DNA of 64,000 nucleotides from Geodermatophilus obscurus (GCF_900143215.1 NZ_FRDM01000020.1:1-64000); one strand, 5' to 3'; counted from the stretch's first letter, positions 40,046 through 49,565 are shown. The notes: a model not told the origin generated them from the sequence alone. A program made the numbers and translations.

Positions 40046-40957
40046 ATGACCGCGACCACCAAGTCGCTGCACCTGCCCGCCGGCAGCGCCGCGGCCGAGC
40101 CCTACGCCCTCGAGGTGACGCCCGAGTCCGCAGGCTGGGGACACACCAGCCTGCGGGTGCTCGAGCTCTCCGCCGGAGGCGCCCACACCCTCGACACCGG
40201 CCCGGACGAGGTCGTCGTCGTCCCGCTGGAGGGCGGCCTGATCGTCGAGTGCGAGGGCGCCGTGCTGACCCTCGCCGGTCGCAGCGGCGTCTTCGCCGGC
40301 CCGACCGACTTCGCCTACCTGCCCCTCGGAGCGACGGCGACGCTCTCCAGCCGGGGCGGCGGGCGGTTCGCCCTGTGCGGCGCCCGGGCCCGCCGGCGGC
40401 TGCCGGTGCGCTACGGCCCGGCCGCGGACGTCCCGGTCGAACTCCGGGGTGCCGGACGGTGCAGCCGCCAGGTGAACAACTTCGCGACCGCGGGGGTCTT
40501 CGAGGCCGACGCCGTCATCGCCTGTGAGGTCCTGACCCCGGGCGGCAACTGGTCGTCGTACCCGCCGCACAAGCACGACGAGACCTCCGAGGTGGAGAGC
40601 GAGCTCGAGGAGGTCTACTACTTCGAGGTCGCCCCCGGACCGGAGGGCCGGCCCGGCCTGGCCTACCACCGCGTCTACGGCACCGCCGACCGCCCCATCG
40701 ACGTCCTCGCCGAGGTCCGCGACCGCGACGTCGTCCTGGTCCCCCACGGCTGGCACGGCCCGTCCATCGCCGCTCCCGGGCACGACCTCTACTACCTCAA
40801 CGTCATGGCCGGCCCCGGTCCGGAACGGGACTGGCGGATCGTCGACGACCCCGACCACGCCTGGATCCGCGGCACCTGGGCCGACGAGCCGGTCGACCCC
40901 CGGCTGCCCCTGCACGCCCCCGTCGGCACCGCTCAGAACGGAGAGTTCCGACAGTGA
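40046..40957 (+). CDS. iolB: 5-deoxy-glucuronate isomerase
   Basis: A 303-aa bicupin enzyme that converts 5-deoxy-glucuronate to 2-deoxy-5-keto-gluconate. The C-terminal cupin has the metal ligands in SSYPPHKHDE, the conserved ELEEVYYFEV and VLVPHGWHGPS. The ATG at 40046 follows GAGGAG; a longer frame from 40007 is not needed. Its stop overlaps the iolD start (GTGA). Confidence 0.93.
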   Translation: MTATTKSLHLPAGSAAAEPYALEVTPESAGWGHTSLRVLELSAGGAHTLDTGPDEVVVVPLEGGLIVECEGAVLTLAGRSGVFAGPTDFAYLPLGATATLSSRGGGRFALCGARARRRLPVRYGPAADVPVELRGAGRCSRQVNNFATAGVFEADAVIACEVLTPGGNWSSYPPHKHDETSEVESELEEVYYFEVAPGPEGRPGLAYHRVYGTADRPIDVLAEVRDRDVVLVPHGWHGPSIAAPGHDLYYLNVMAGPGPERDWRIVDDPDHAWIRGTWADEPVDPRLPLHAPVGTAQNGEFRQ

Positions 40958-42888
40958 GCCAGCCCCTCCCGCCGCCGGCCGCTCCCGAGACCGTGCGGCT
41001 GACCGTCGCCCAGGCCGTCGTCCGCTTCCTGGCGCAGCAGCACACCGAGCGCGACGGGCAGCGGCAGCGGCTGTTCGCCGGCTGCTTCGGCATCTTCGGC
41101 CACGGCAACGTCGCCGGCCTCGGCCAGGCGCTGCTGCAGGCCGAGATCGACACCCCCGGCGCGCTGCCCTACGTGCTCGGCCGCAACGAGCAGGCCGTCG
41201 TGCACACCGCGGTCGCCTACGCCCGCGCCAAGGACCGGCTGCAGACCTGGGCGATCTCGACCAGCGTCGGGCCGGGCTCGACCAACACGCTCACCGGCGC
41301 CGCGCTGGCCACGATCAACCGGCTGCCGGTGCTGCTGCTGCCGGCCGACACCTTCGCCACCCGCTCGGCCGGGCCGCTGCTGCAGGAGCTCGAGCGTCCG
41401 GACAGCGGCGACGTGACCGTCAACGACGCCTTCCGGCCGGTGTCGCGCTACTTCGACCGCATCTGGCGGCCCGAGCAGCTGCCCGGCGCCCTGCTCGGCG
41501 CCATGCGGGTGCTCACCGACCCCGCCGAGACCGGCGCGGTCACCCTGTGCTTCCCGCAGGACGTGCAGGCCGAGGCGTTCGACTGGCCCGTGGAGCTGTT
41601 CGCCGAGCGCACCTGGCACGTCGGCCGGCCGCTGCCCGAGGCGGCCGCGCTGGCCCGCGCGGTGGAGGTGATCCGCTCCGCCCGGCGGCCGCTGGTCGTG
41701 GCCGGCGGCGGGGTCGTCTACTCGCAGGCCACCGAGGCGCTGGACGCGTTCGCCTCCGCGACCGGCATCCCGGTCGGGCAGACCCAGGCCGGCAAGGGCG
41801 CACTCCCCTACGACCACCCGCAGTCGGTGGGCGCGATCGGCTCCACCGGCACGACGGCGGCCAACGCCCTGGCCCGCGAGGCCGACGTCGTCATCGGGAT
41901 CGGCACGCGGTACCAGGACTTCACCACGGCCTCGCACACCGCCTTCAACGACCCCGGCGTGCGCTTCGTGAACGTCAACGTCGCCGCGATGGACGCCGCC
42001 AAGCACGCCGGCGTCACCGTGCAGGCCGACGCCCGCGAGACCCTCACCGCCCTGTCCGACGCGCTGGCCGGATGGTCGGTCGACGACTCCTACCGCGCCC
42101 GCACCGCGGAGCTCGCCGCGGAGTGGGAGGCCACCGTGCAGGCCGCCTACCACCCGCAGACCCCGAGCGCCGGCGAGGGCGGCCGGCTGACCCAGAACGA
42201 GGTCATCGGACTGGTCAACGAGGTGTCCGGTCCGCGGGACGTCGTGGTCTGCGCCGCGGGGTCGATGCCCGGCGACCTGCACAAGATGTGGCGGGTGCGC
42301 GACCCCAAGGGCTACCACGTCGAGTACGGCTACTCGACCATGGGCTACGAGATCCCCGGCGGCATCGGGATCCGGATGGCCAGCCCGGACCGCGACGTCT
42401 TCGTCATGGTCGGTGACGGCTCCTACCTGATGATGCCGACCGAGCTGGTCACCGCCGTGCAGGAGGGCGTCAAGATCATCGTCGTCCTGGTGCAGAACCA
42501 CGGCTTCGCCTCGATCGGCGCCCTCTCGGAGTCCCTCGGCTCCCAGCGGTTCGGCACCCGCTACCGGTACCGCTCGTCCTCCGGCCGACTCGACGGCGAC
42601 GTGCTGCCGGTCGACCTCGCCGCCAACGCCGCGAGCCTCGGCGTCGACGTCCTGGTCGCGCAGGACGGCCCCAGCTTCGAGGCAGCCCTGCGCAAGGCCA
42701 AGGCCGGCGACCGGACGACGGTCGTGCACGTGGAAACCGACCCGCTGATCGACGCGCCGTCCAGCGAGTCCTGGTGGGACGTCCCGGTCAGCGAGGTCTC
42801 GACGCTGTCGAGCACCCAGCGGGCCCGCGCGGTCTACGACCGCTGGAAGGCCGTCCAGCGCCCCTACCTCGCCCCGCCCCAAGCCTGA
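40954..42888 (+). CDS. iolD: 3D-(3,5/4)-trihydroxycyclohexane-1,2-dione hydrolase
   Basis: A 644-aa ThDP-dependent enzyme that opens the ring in inositol breakdown. N-terminal pyrimidine domain with FGIFGHGNVAGLG and the catalytic Glu in GRNEQAVVHTA, middle domain VVAGGGVVYSQA, C-terminal ThDP motif VGDGSYLMM followed by LVQNHGFASIG. Length is normal for IolD. Translation is coupled to iolB by GTGA. Confidence 0.95.
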   Translation: MSQPLPPPAAPETVRLTVAQAVVRFLAQQHTERDGQRQRLFAGCFGIFGHGNVAGLGQALLQAEIDTPGALPYVLGRNEQAVVHTAVAYARAKDRLQTWAISTSVGPGSTNTLTGAALATINRLPVLLLPADTFATRSAGPLLQELERPDSGDVTVNDAFRPVSRYFDRIWRPEQLPGALLGAMRVLTDPAETGAVTLCFPQDVQAEAFDWPVELFAERTWHVGRPLPEAAALARAVEVIRSARRPLVVAGGGVVYSQATEALDAFASATGIPVGQTQAGKGALPYDHPQSVGAIGSTGTTAANALAREADVVIGIGTRYQDFTTASHTAFNDPGVRFVNVNVAAMDAAKHAGVTVQADARETLTALSDALAGWSVDDSYRARTAELAAEWEATVQAAYHPQTPSAGEGGRLTQNEVIGLVNEVSGPRDVVVCAAGSMPGDLHKMWRVRDPKGYHVEYGYSTMGYEIPGGIGIRMASPDRDVFVMVGDGSYLMMPTELVTAVQEGVKIIVVLVQNHGFASIGALSESLGSQRFGTRYRYRSSSGRLDGDVLPVDLAANAASLGVDVLVAQDGPSFEAALRKAKAGDRTTVVHVETDPLIDAPSSESWWDVPVSEVSTLSSTQRARAVYDRWKAVQRPYLAPPQA

Positions 42889-42928
42889 CCCACACCCACT
42901 GATCCACCCGTCCCAGGAGGAGGACCGC

Positions 42929-43933
42929 ATGAGCGCGGACAACCAGCTGGCCCCCGCACCGCAGGAGAACGCCGGCGACGGCCGGGGCCGCAGCCGGATC
43001 CGGGTGGGGTCGGCACCCGACTCGTGGGGCGTCTGGTTCCCCGACGACCCGCAGCAGGTCCCCTGGCAGCGGTTCCTCGACGAGGTGAGCACCTGCGGGT
43101 ACGAGTGGATCGAGCTCGGCCCCTACGGCTACCTCCCCACCGACCCGGCGCGGCTGTCCGACGAGCTCGGCGCGCGCGGGCTGCGGGTCTCGGCCGGGAC
43201 GGTGTTCGAGCACCTGCACCGGCCGGACTCCTGGGACGCGGTGTGGAGCCAGGTGAAGGACGTCGCCGCGCTGACCGCGGCGATGGGCGGCACCCACGTC
43301 GTCGTCATCCCCGGGATGTTCCGCGACGAGAAGACCGGGGCCGACATCGAGCCCCGGCGGCTGACCCCCGAGGCCTGGCAGGCCAAGACCACGGGCGTCG
43401 AGCGGCTGGGCCGCGCGATGCAGGAGGAGTACGGCCTGTCCATCGCCTACCACCCGCACGCGGAGAGCCACGTCGGGTACCAGGAGGATATCGAGCGCTT
43501 CCTCGCCGACACCGACCCGGCGTTCGTGCCGCTGTGCCTGGACACCGGGCACGTCAGCTACTACCGGGGCGACAACCTGCACCTGATCCGCACCTACCCG
43601 GAGCGGATCGGCTACCTGCACCTCAAGCAGGTCGACCCGGCGGTCATCGACGAGGTGCTGGAGAAGGACGTCGTCTGGCCCGAGGCCGTGCGGATGGGCG
43701 CCATGGTCGAGCCGCCGAACGGCGTGCCCGCCTACCCGCCACTGTTCGAGGCGATCGAGGAGCACGGCCTCGACGTGTTCGCGATCGTCGAGCACGACAT
43801 GTACCCGTGCCCACCCGACCAGCCGTTCCCCATTGCGCAGCGCACCCACCGCTACATCGGCAGCTGCGGCCACCCGTCGCTGCAGATCGGCGCGCCGAGC
43901 ACCGCGGCGACCGGATCGGAGGCCCGGGCGTGA
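42929..43933 (+). CDS. iolE: inosose dehydratase-like TIM-barrel protein
   Basis: A 334-aa protein of the xylose-isomerase-like fold. The start (GSAPDSWGVWFPDDPQQVPW) is characteristic of IolE, which dehydrates 2-keto-myo-inositol. Metal-site regions include IAYHPHAESHVG, LCLDTGHVSYY and YLHLKQVDP. AGGAGG precedes the ATG. Its stop overlaps the iolG start (GTGA). Between iolD and iolG it fits the dehydratase step. Confidence 0.9.
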   Translation: MSADNQLAPAPQENAGDGRGRSRIRVGSAPDSWGVWFPDDPQQVPWQRFLDEVSTCGYEWIELGPYGYLPTDPARLSDELGARGLRVSAGTVFEHLHRPDSWDAVWSQVKDVAALTAAMGGTHVVVIPGMFRDEKTGADIEPRRLTPEAWQAKTTGVERLGRAMQEEYGLSIAYHPHAESHVGYQEDIERFLADTDPAFVPLCLDTGHVSYYRGDNLHLIRTYPERIGYLHLKQVDPAVIDEVLEKDVVWPEAVRMGAMVEPPNGVPAYPPLFEAIEEHGLDVFAIVEHDMYPCPPDQPFPIAQRTHRYIGSCGHPSLQIGAPSTAATGSEARA

Positions 43934-45003
43934 CGACCGCCGAGACCCGCGCCGGGGCGCTTCCCGACCTCGCCGACATCCCGGCGCGCGACCTGCGGGT
44001 CGCCGTCCTCGGCGTCGGGATGATGGGTGCCGACCACGTGTCGCGCCTCTACAGCCGCATCTCGGGGGGCTCCGTGGTGGCGGTCAGCGACGCTTTCCCG
44101 GAGAAGGCCGAGCAGGTGGCGGCCGCGGTGCCCGGCTGCCGGGTGATCGGCGACCCGCTGGCCGCGATCAACGACGACGACGTCGACGCCGTCCTGATCG
44201 CCACGCCCGGCCGGTTCCACGAGGAGCAGGTGCTCGCCTGCATCGAGCAGGGGAAGCCGGTGCTGTGCGAGAAGCCGCTGACCATGGACGCCGCCAGCTC
44301 CCTGGGGATCGTGCGGGCCGAGGATGCGTACACCGCCCGCACCGGCCGCCGTCTGGTCACCGTGGGGTTCATGCGCCGCTTCGACCCCGAGTACGCCGAG
44401 CTCAAGGCGCTGATCGACTCCGGCGGGCTCGGCGAGCCGCTGGTCGTGCACTGCGCGCACCGCAACGCCGCCGTCCCCCCGCACTTCACCAGCGAGATGA
44501 TGGTCAACGACTCGGTGGTCCACGAGGTCGACGTGACCCGGTTCCTCCTCGACGAGGAGATCGCCGCGGTCACCGTGCTGCGGCCGCGGGCGACCCGGCA
44601 CGCGGTCGCCGGCCAGTCCGACCCGCTGCTGGTGGTCTTCGAGACCACGGGCGGCCGGATGGTCGACGTCGAGTGCTTCGTGAGCACCGGGGTCGGCTAC
44701 GAGGTGCGCACCGAGGTCGTCGGCGAGGACGGCAGCGCGATGATCGGCCTCGACGCCGGCCTGGTCCGCACCTCCGGTGGGCCGACCGGCGCGGCCCGGT
44801 CCAGCGGCATCGCGCCGGACTTCCGCCAGCGGTTCGGGCGGGCCTACGACATCGAGCTGCAGCGCTGGATCGACGCCGCCCGCCGCGGGGAGATCGACGG
44901 GCCGGGCGCGTGGGACGGCTACGCCGCCCAGGCCGTCTGCGCGGCCGGCGTCGAGGCGCTCCGCACCGGTCAGCGCACCGAGATCCGGCTGGAGCCGCGG
45001 TGA
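43930..45003 (+). CDS. iolG: inositol 2-dehydrogenase (Gfo/Idh/MocA)
   Basis: A 357-aa NAD-dependent dehydrogenase. Rossmann motif VAVLGVGMMGADHVSRL, the EKP motif VLCEKPLTMDAA with catalytic Lys, and HCAHRNAAVP and HEVDVTRFLL for the remaining active-site Asp/His. It has an N-terminal extension of about 20 residues. Coupled at both ends by GTGA overlaps (43930-43933 and 45000-45003). One of four such dehydrogenases in the island; its operon position makes it the most likely true IolG. Confidence 0.92.
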   Translation: MTTAETRAGALPDLADIPARDLRVAVLGVGMMGADHVSRLYSRISGGSVVAVSDAFPEKAEQVAAAVPGCRVIGDPLAAINDDDVDAVLIATPGRFHEEQVLACIEQGKPVLCEKPLTMDAASSLGIVRAEDAYTARTGRRLVTVGFMRRFDPEYAELKALIDSGGLGEPLVVHCAHRNAAVPPHFTSEMMVNDSVVHEVDVTRFLLDEEIAAVTVLRPRATRHAVAGQSDPLLVVFETTGGRMVDVECFVSTGVGYEVRTEVVGEDGSAMIGLDAGLVRTSGGPTGAARSSGIAPDFRQRFGRAYDIELQRWIDAARRGEIDGPGAWDGYAAQAVCAAGVEALRTGQRTEIRLEPR

Positions 45004-45956
45004 GGATCGCCCTGGACCCGCAGATGCTGCGGACGACGCCGCTGCTGGAGCTGCCGGACGTGGTGGCCGGCATGGGCTACGAGTGGATCGAGCTCTCGCC
45101 CCGGGAGGACTTCGTCCCGTTCTTCAAGCACCCCCGGGTCGACACCGCCACGGTGCGCGCGTTGCGGTCGAAGCTCGCCGACGCCGGCGTGGGCGTCACC
45201 TCGCTGCTTCCGGTCATGCGCTGGTCGGGACCCGGCGAGGTCGAGCGGCAGGCCGCCGTCCGCTACTGGAAGCGGGCGATCGAGATCGCCGTCGAGCTCG
45301 GCGTGCATACGATGAACTCCGAGTTCAACGGACGCCCCGAGGCCCCGGAGCTCGCCGAGGCGATGTTCTGGCGGTCGATGGAGGAGCTGCTGCCGGTCCT
45401 CGAGCGCGAGGGCGTGAAGCTGGCGCTCGAGCCGCACCCGGACGACTTCATCGAGCTCGGCCACCCGGCGGTCGACATGGTGCGCGGCATCGACTCGCCG
45501 TGCGTCTCCTTCCTGTACTGCCTGCCGCACACGTTCCACCAGGGCGACGACGCGGCCGGGATCATCGCGCACGCCGGCGAGCTGCTCACCCACGTGCACG
45601 TCGCCGACTCGATGGACCACCGGGCCTCCGACGGGCTGCGCTACATCACCAACCCGCCCGGCAACAGCACCCGCGTGCACCAGCACGCGGAGATCGGCCG
45701 CGGGGACGTCGACTTCGACGAGGCCTTCGCCGCGCTGGCCGGGATCGGCTTCGACGGTGTGCTGACCACGTGCGTCTTCGGCTGGGACGACCAGGCCCGC
45801 GAGTCCGGCATCCGCATGCTCGACGGGATCCGCCGGCTGGTCGCCAAGCACTTCCCCGCCGGGTCGCTCCCCGACGCCGACGCCGCCCGGCCCGAGGGCG
45901 GCACGAACCGGCCGAACTTCCCGCAGACCCCGCTCCCCGACGACACCGCTCCCTGA
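45000..45956 (+). CDS. IolH-like sugar phosphate isomerase/epimerase
   Basis: A 318-aa TIM-barrel protein of the xylose-isomerase-like family: MGYEWIELSPREDFVPFFKH, LALEPHPDDFIELGHPAVDM, HVHVADSMDHR and HQHAEIGRGDVDF carry the usual Glu/Asp/His metal ligands. It matches the IolH type found in actinobacterial iol operons, whose precise reaction is unsettled. The GTG overlaps the iolG stop. A 40-residue polar tail ends the protein. Confidence 0.85.
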   Translation: MRIALDPQMLRTTPLLELPDVVAGMGYEWIELSPREDFVPFFKHPRVDTATVRALRSKLADAGVGVTSLLPVMRWSGPGEVERQAAVRYWKRAIEIAVELGVHTMNSEFNGRPEAPELAEAMFWRSMEELLPVLEREGVKLALEPHPDDFIELGHPAVDMVRGIDSPCVSFLYCLPHTFHQGDDAAGIIAHAGELLTHVHVADSMDHRASDGLRYITNPPGNSTRVHQHAEIGRGDVDFDEAFAALAGIGFDGVLTTCVFGWDDQARESGIRMLDGIRRLVAKHFPAGSLPDADAARPEGGTNRPNFPQTPLPDDTAP

Positions 45957-45965
45957 GAGGTAGCC

Positions 45966-47459
45966 ATGCCCACGCACATCCCGCACTGGATCGACGGCGC
46001 CCGCCGGAACGGCGCCAGCGGCCGCACCGGAGAGGTGACCGACTCGGCGACCGGCGAGGTCATCGGCGAGGTGGCGCTCGCCGATGCCTCCGAGGTCGAC
46101 GCGGCCGTCGCCGCCGCCACCGCGGCGTTCCCGGGCTGGCGCGACACGTCGCTGGCCAAGCGGACGGCGGTGCTCTTCCGCTTCCGCGAGTTGCTCAACA
46201 CCCGCAAGCCCGAGCTGGCCGCGATCATCACCGCCGAGCACGGCAAGGTCCTCGACGACGCACTCGGCGAGGTCTCCCGCGGCCAGGAGGTCGTCGAGTA
46301 CGCCTGCGGCGTGCCCTCGCTGGTGCGGGGCGGCTTCACCGAGAACGCATCGACCAACGTCGACGTGTACTCGATCCGCCAGCCGCTCGGCCCGGTGGTG
46401 ATCATCAGCCCGTTCAACTTCCCGGCGATGGTGCCGATGTGGTTCTTCCCGATCGCGATCGCGACCGGCAACACCGTCGTCCTCAAGCCCAGCGAGCAGG
46501 ACCCCTCGGCCGCGCTGTGGATGGCCGAGCTGTGGAAGGAGGCCGGCCTGCCCGACGGCGTGTTCAACGTCGTCCAGGGCGACAAGGTCGCCGTCGACCG
46601 GCTGCTGGAGCACCCCGAGATCCGGTCGGTGTCCTTCGTCGGCTCCACCGCGATCGCCCGCTACGTCTACGAGACCGGCACCCGCAACGGCAAGCGGGTG
46701 CAGGCCCTGGGCGGGGCGAAGAACCACATGGTCGTGCTGCCCGACGCCGACCTCGACCTGGCCGCCGACGCGGCGGTGAACTCCGGGTTCGGGTCGGCCG
46801 GCGAGCGGTGCATGGCGATCAGTGCGGTGGTCGCCGTCGGCGGGATCGGCGACGACCTGGTCGCCCGCATCGCCGAGCGCACCGCGACCCTGCGCACCGG
46901 CGACGGCCGCAAGGGCAGCGACATGGGCCCGCTGATCAGCAAGCGGCACCGCGACCGGGTGGCCTCCTACGTCGAGGCCGGCGAGAAGGAGGGCGCGAAG
47001 CTGGTCGTGGACGGTCGCCAGGTGACCCCCGACGGCAGCGAGGACGGCTTCTGGCTCGGCCCGACCCTCGTCGACCACGTCGAGCCGCCGATGAGCGTGT
47101 ACACCGACGAGATCTTCGGGCCGGTGCTCTCGGTGCTGCGGGTGGACACCTACGAGCACGCCGTCGAGCTGATCAACCGCAACGAGTACGGCAACGGCAC
47201 CGCCATCTTCACCAACGACGGCGGCGCCGCCCGGCGCTTCCAGCACGAGGTGCAGGTCGGGATGATCGGCATCAACGTGCCCATCCCGGTCCCGATGGCC
47301 TATTACTCCTTCGGCGGGTGGAAGAGCAGCCTCTTCGGCGACTCCCACGCCCACGGCGCCGAGGGTGTGCACTTCTTCACCCGCGGCAAGGTCATCACCA
47401 GTCGCTGGCTGGACCCCAGCCACGGCGGCCTGAACCTCGGCTTCCCCCAGAACGCCTGA
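45966..47459 (+). CDS. mmsA: (methyl)malonate-semialdehyde dehydrogenase, CoA-acylating
   Basis: A 497-aa aldehyde dehydrogenase of the MmsA/IolA class, the last step of the pathway, forming acetyl-CoA from malonate semialdehyde (or propionyl-CoA). ISPFNFPAMVPMWFFPIAIA, ALGGAKNHMVVLPDAD and the catalytic C282 in GSAGERCMAIS are diagnostic of MmsA, where the usual Glu of ordinary ALDHs is replaced. GAGAGG precedes the ATG. Last gene of the operon; two hairpins follow. Confidence 0.95.
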   Translation: MPTHIPHWIDGARRNGASGRTGEVTDSATGEVIGEVALADASEVDAAVAAATAAFPGWRDTSLAKRTAVLFRFRELLNTRKPELAAIITAEHGKVLDDALGEVSRGQEVVEYACGVPSLVRGGFTENASTNVDVYSIRQPLGPVVIISPFNFPAMVPMWFFPIAIATGNTVVLKPSEQDPSAALWMAELWKEAGLPDGVFNVVQGDKVAVDRLLEHPEIRSVSFVGSTAIARYVYETGTRNGKRVQALGGAKNHMVVLPDADLDLAADAAVNSGFGSAGERCMAISAVVAVGGIGDDLVARIAERTATLRTGDGRKGSDMGPLISKRHRDRVASYVEAGEKEGAKLVVDGRQVTPDGSEDGFWLGPTLVDHVEPPMSVYTDEIFGPVLSVLRVDTYEHAVELINRNEYGNGTAIFTNDGGAARRFQHEVQVGMIGINVPIPVPMAYYSFGGWKSSLFGDSHAHGAEGVHFFTRGKVITSRWLDPSHGGLNLGFPQNA

Positions 47460-47465
47460 GACCGG

Positions 47466-47501
47466 CCGGCGCCGGCGAGACCCGTCTCCGCCGGCGCCGG
47501 C
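47466..47501 (+). terminator. hairpin after the iol operon
   Basis: CCGGCGCCGGCGAGA and TCTCCGCCGGCGCCGG pair around CCCG with one bulged C, directly after the mmsA stop. Confidence 0.7.
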
Positions 47502-47511
47502 CCCGCACGCG

Positions 47512-47546
47512 GATCAGCCCCGCGGTGCTCCACCGCGGGGCTGATC
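47512..47546. terminator. second hairpin, perfect 16-bp stem
   Basis: GATCAGCCCCGCGGTG and CACCGCGGGGCTGATC are perfect arms with a CTC loop. A strong terminator between the convergent mmsA and isomerase genes. Confidence 0.8.
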
Positions 47547-47604
47547 GCTGTGCTCGCACAGTGCCGCAACCGCCCGGACCCTGCTCGCGTCATCCGAACC
47601 CCGC

Positions 47605-47670
47605 GACGATCACGGAGCCGCGGTGGCGACACGCCCGCGGGCTTGTCGCCTCCCCAGGTCCATGATCGTC
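47605..47670. repeat. GACGATCA nested-hairpin repeat, copy A
   Basis: Outer arms GACGATCA (47605) and TGATCGTC (47663-47670); inner arms GGCGACA (47625-47631) and TGTCGCC (47644-47650). The left 29 bases align with 61004 onward (GACGAYCACGGAG ... GTGGCGACACGC). Confidence 0.65.
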
Positions 47671-47689
47671 GGGAGGACCTGCCGGGTCG

Positions 47690-48469
47690 TCAGAGCGTGA
47701 ACGCGGCGCGGAACCGGTCGAGGGCCACGGCCGGGTCTCCGGCGGCCCAGCCCTCCAGGGCGACGACCCCCGCGTAACCGAGCCGGTCGAGCGCGGCGGC
47801 GATCGCCGGGTGGTGGATCTCCCCGGTGCCCGGCTCGCACCGGCCGGGGACGTCGGCCACCTGGATCTCGCCCACCAGCGGCAGCGCCCGCTCCACCAGC
47901 TGGACGAGGTTCCCCTCGCCGATCTGCGCGTGGTAGAGGTCCAGGTTGAGCCGCAGGTGCGGGCTGCCCACGGCCTCGACCAGCGCGATGGTGTCCGCTG
48001 CAGGGGCGAACGGAGTCCCCGGGTGGTCGACGGCGGTGTTGAGGTTCTCCAGCGTGAAGACCCGGCCGGCCCGCTCACCCAGCGCCGCCAGCCGCTCGAG
48101 CGTGCGGGCCGCGGTGAGCCACATCGCCGGGGTGACGACCTCGGTCGGCACCACCGGCAGCCCGCGGCCGTCCAGCCCGGTCCCGTGCACGTTGAGCCGC
48201 GGGCAGTCCAGCCGCTCGGCGACGGCGAGGGACTGCTCGGCGGTCCGCAGCAGCTCCTCGGCGCCGTCGGGGTCCGCGAGCGTGCCGGTGACGTACCCGG
48301 TCATCGAGGAGAACGTCGCGCCGGTCGCGACGAGCTCGTCGACGTCCTTCGCCGTCCAGTCCCAGATTTCCACCTCGAACCCGAGGTCGGCTATGCGCCG
48401 CACCCGCTCGGCGAACGGCAGGTCGCGGAAGAGCATCTCGGCGGAGGCGGCGAGTCGGAACGGCGTCAC
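47690..48469 (-). CDS. hydroxypyruvate-isomerase-like TIM-barrel protein
   Basis: A 259-aa protein of the Hyi/OtnI type: RLAASAEMLFRDLPFAERV, EIWDWTAKDVDEL, TLENLNTAVDHPGTPF and LNLDLYHAQIGEGNL provide the metal ligands (Glu, Asp, His). In this setting an inosose or ketose isomerisation is likely. The GTG overlaps the upstream dehydrogenase stop by four bases, making a two-gene operon that starts beside paired LacI operators. Confidence 0.87.
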   Translation of the reverse strand: MTPFRLAASAEMLFRDLPFAERVRRIADLGFEVEIWDWTAKDVDELVATGATFSSMTGYVTGTLADPDGAEELLRTAEQSLAVAERLDCPRLNVHGTGLDGRGLPVVPTEVVTPAMWLTAARTLERLAALGERAGRVFTLENLNTAVDHPGTPFAPAADTIALVEAVGSPHLRLNLDLYHAQIGEGNLVQLVERALPLVGEIQVADVPGRCEPGTGEIHHPAIAAALDRLGYAGVVALEGWAAGDPAVALDRFRAAFTL

Positions 48470-49476
48470 TTATCGACCCGCACCGGGCCGCCGGTGCGCA
48501 CCGACTCCGCCGCGGCCAGCGCGATGGCCAGCGCCGCGCGCGCGTCCTCGCCGGTCACAGGGGCCGGGCGCCCCACCCGGACCGCCTCGACGAAGGCGGC
48601 CAGCTCGGCGGTGTAGGCCTCGGGGAACAGCTCCTGGTCCCCGCGGACCGTCTCGACGAGCCGCCCGGCCGGCCCGGAGAAGGCCATCCCGCTGCGGCGG
48701 CCGTCGCCCATGGTGGCCATGCCGCCGGAGCCGAGCACCTCGCCACGGACGTCGTAGCCGTAGGCGGCCTCGAAGCAGGCCTCGGCCAACGCCATCGCGC
48801 CGTTGTCGAACCGCACCGTGACCACCGCGGTGTCCAGCAGGCCGCTGTCCCGCCAGTCCGGCTCCACCAGCGCGTCGCCGACGGCGGAGACCTCGACGGC
48901 CTCGGCGCCGGGGTTGAGGAAGCGCAGCGTGTCGAAGTCGTGGATCAGCGTCTCGAGGAAGATCGTGTCCGGCAGCACGCGGGATGGGTCGAAGCCGCCG
49001 GGGTCACGGGTCAGCGAGCGCAGCAGGCGCGGGGTGCCGAGCGTCCCGGCGTCGAGCAGGGCCCGGGCGGCCCGCCAGTCCGCGGCGAAGCGGCGGTTGA
49101 AGCCCACCTGCAGGACGACGCCCGCGGAACGGGCGGCGTCGATGGCCCGGTCGGCCTCCGGGAGCGTGACCGCCATCGGCTTCTCGCAGAACACGTGCCG
49201 GCCCGCACCCGCGGCGGCGACGACCAGGTCGGCGTGCGACCGGGCCGGCGCCGCGATCACTACGGCCTGCACAGCGAGGTCGTCCCAGGCCTGGTCGACG
49301 GTGGTGTACGCCCGGTCCGCCCCGAGCGTGCCGGCAAGCCGTTCCGCGGCCCCCGGTGCGGGGTCGACGACGGCGGCCAGCCGCGCGTGCGGCAGTCGCC
49401 GGGCGAGCGTCTCGGCGTGGAAGGCCCCCATCCGCCCCGATCCGATCAGGGCCACACCCACGGTCCCAGTCGCCAT
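48466..49476 (-). CDS. Gfo/Idh/MocA dehydrogenase, inositol dehydrogenase-like
   Basis: A 336-aa NAD(P)-dependent dehydrogenase: VALIGSGRMGAFHAETLA, VFCEKPMAVTL with catalytic Lys, QVGFNRRFAADW, ETLIHDFDTLRF. Close in design to inositol 2-dehydrogenases. ATG with AGAGGAG upstream; a CTAGAACGTTCTAG palindrome lies 14 bp before the start, so the LacI regulator at 49588 probably represses it. Substrate may be another inositol isomer or inosose. Confidence 0.88.
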   Translation of the reverse strand: MATGTVGVALIGSGRMGAFHAETLARRLPHARLAAVVDPAPGAAERLAGTLGADRAYTTVDQAWDDLAVQAVVIAAPARSHADLVVAAAGAGRHVFCEKPMAVTLPEADRAIDAARSAGVVLQVGFNRRFAADWRAARALLDAGTLGTPRLLRSLTRDPGGFDPSRVLPDTIFLETLIHDFDTLRFLNPGAEAVEVSAVGDALVEPDWRDSGLLDTAVVTVRFDNGAMALAEACFEAAYGYDVRGEVLGSGGMATMGDGRRSGMAFSGPAGRLVETVRGDQELFPEAYTAELAAFVEAVRVGRPAPVTGEDARAALAIALAAAESVRTGGPVRVDK

Positions 49477-49489
49477 CCCGACTCCTCTG

Positions 49490-49503
49490 CTAGAACGTTC
49501 TAG
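49490..49503. promoter_or_regulatory. LacI operator O1
   Basis: CTAGAACGTTCTAG, a perfect 14-bp palindrome just upstream of the dehydrogenase gene. An identical copy is centred exactly 62 bp away. Confidence 0.8.
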
Positions 49504-49551
49504 GCCACCGTCAGCGTGACGCCGACCACCTCCCCCGTCAAGGGCACTGAG

Positions 49552-49565
49552 CTAGAACGTTCTAG
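49552..49565. promoter_or_regulatory. LacI operator O2
   Basis: The second perfect CTAGAACGTTCTAG, just upstream of a TACGCT -10 (49576-49581) for the LacI-type gene, consistent with autorepression. The 62-bp spacing, about six helical turns, suits looping. Confidence 0.8.
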
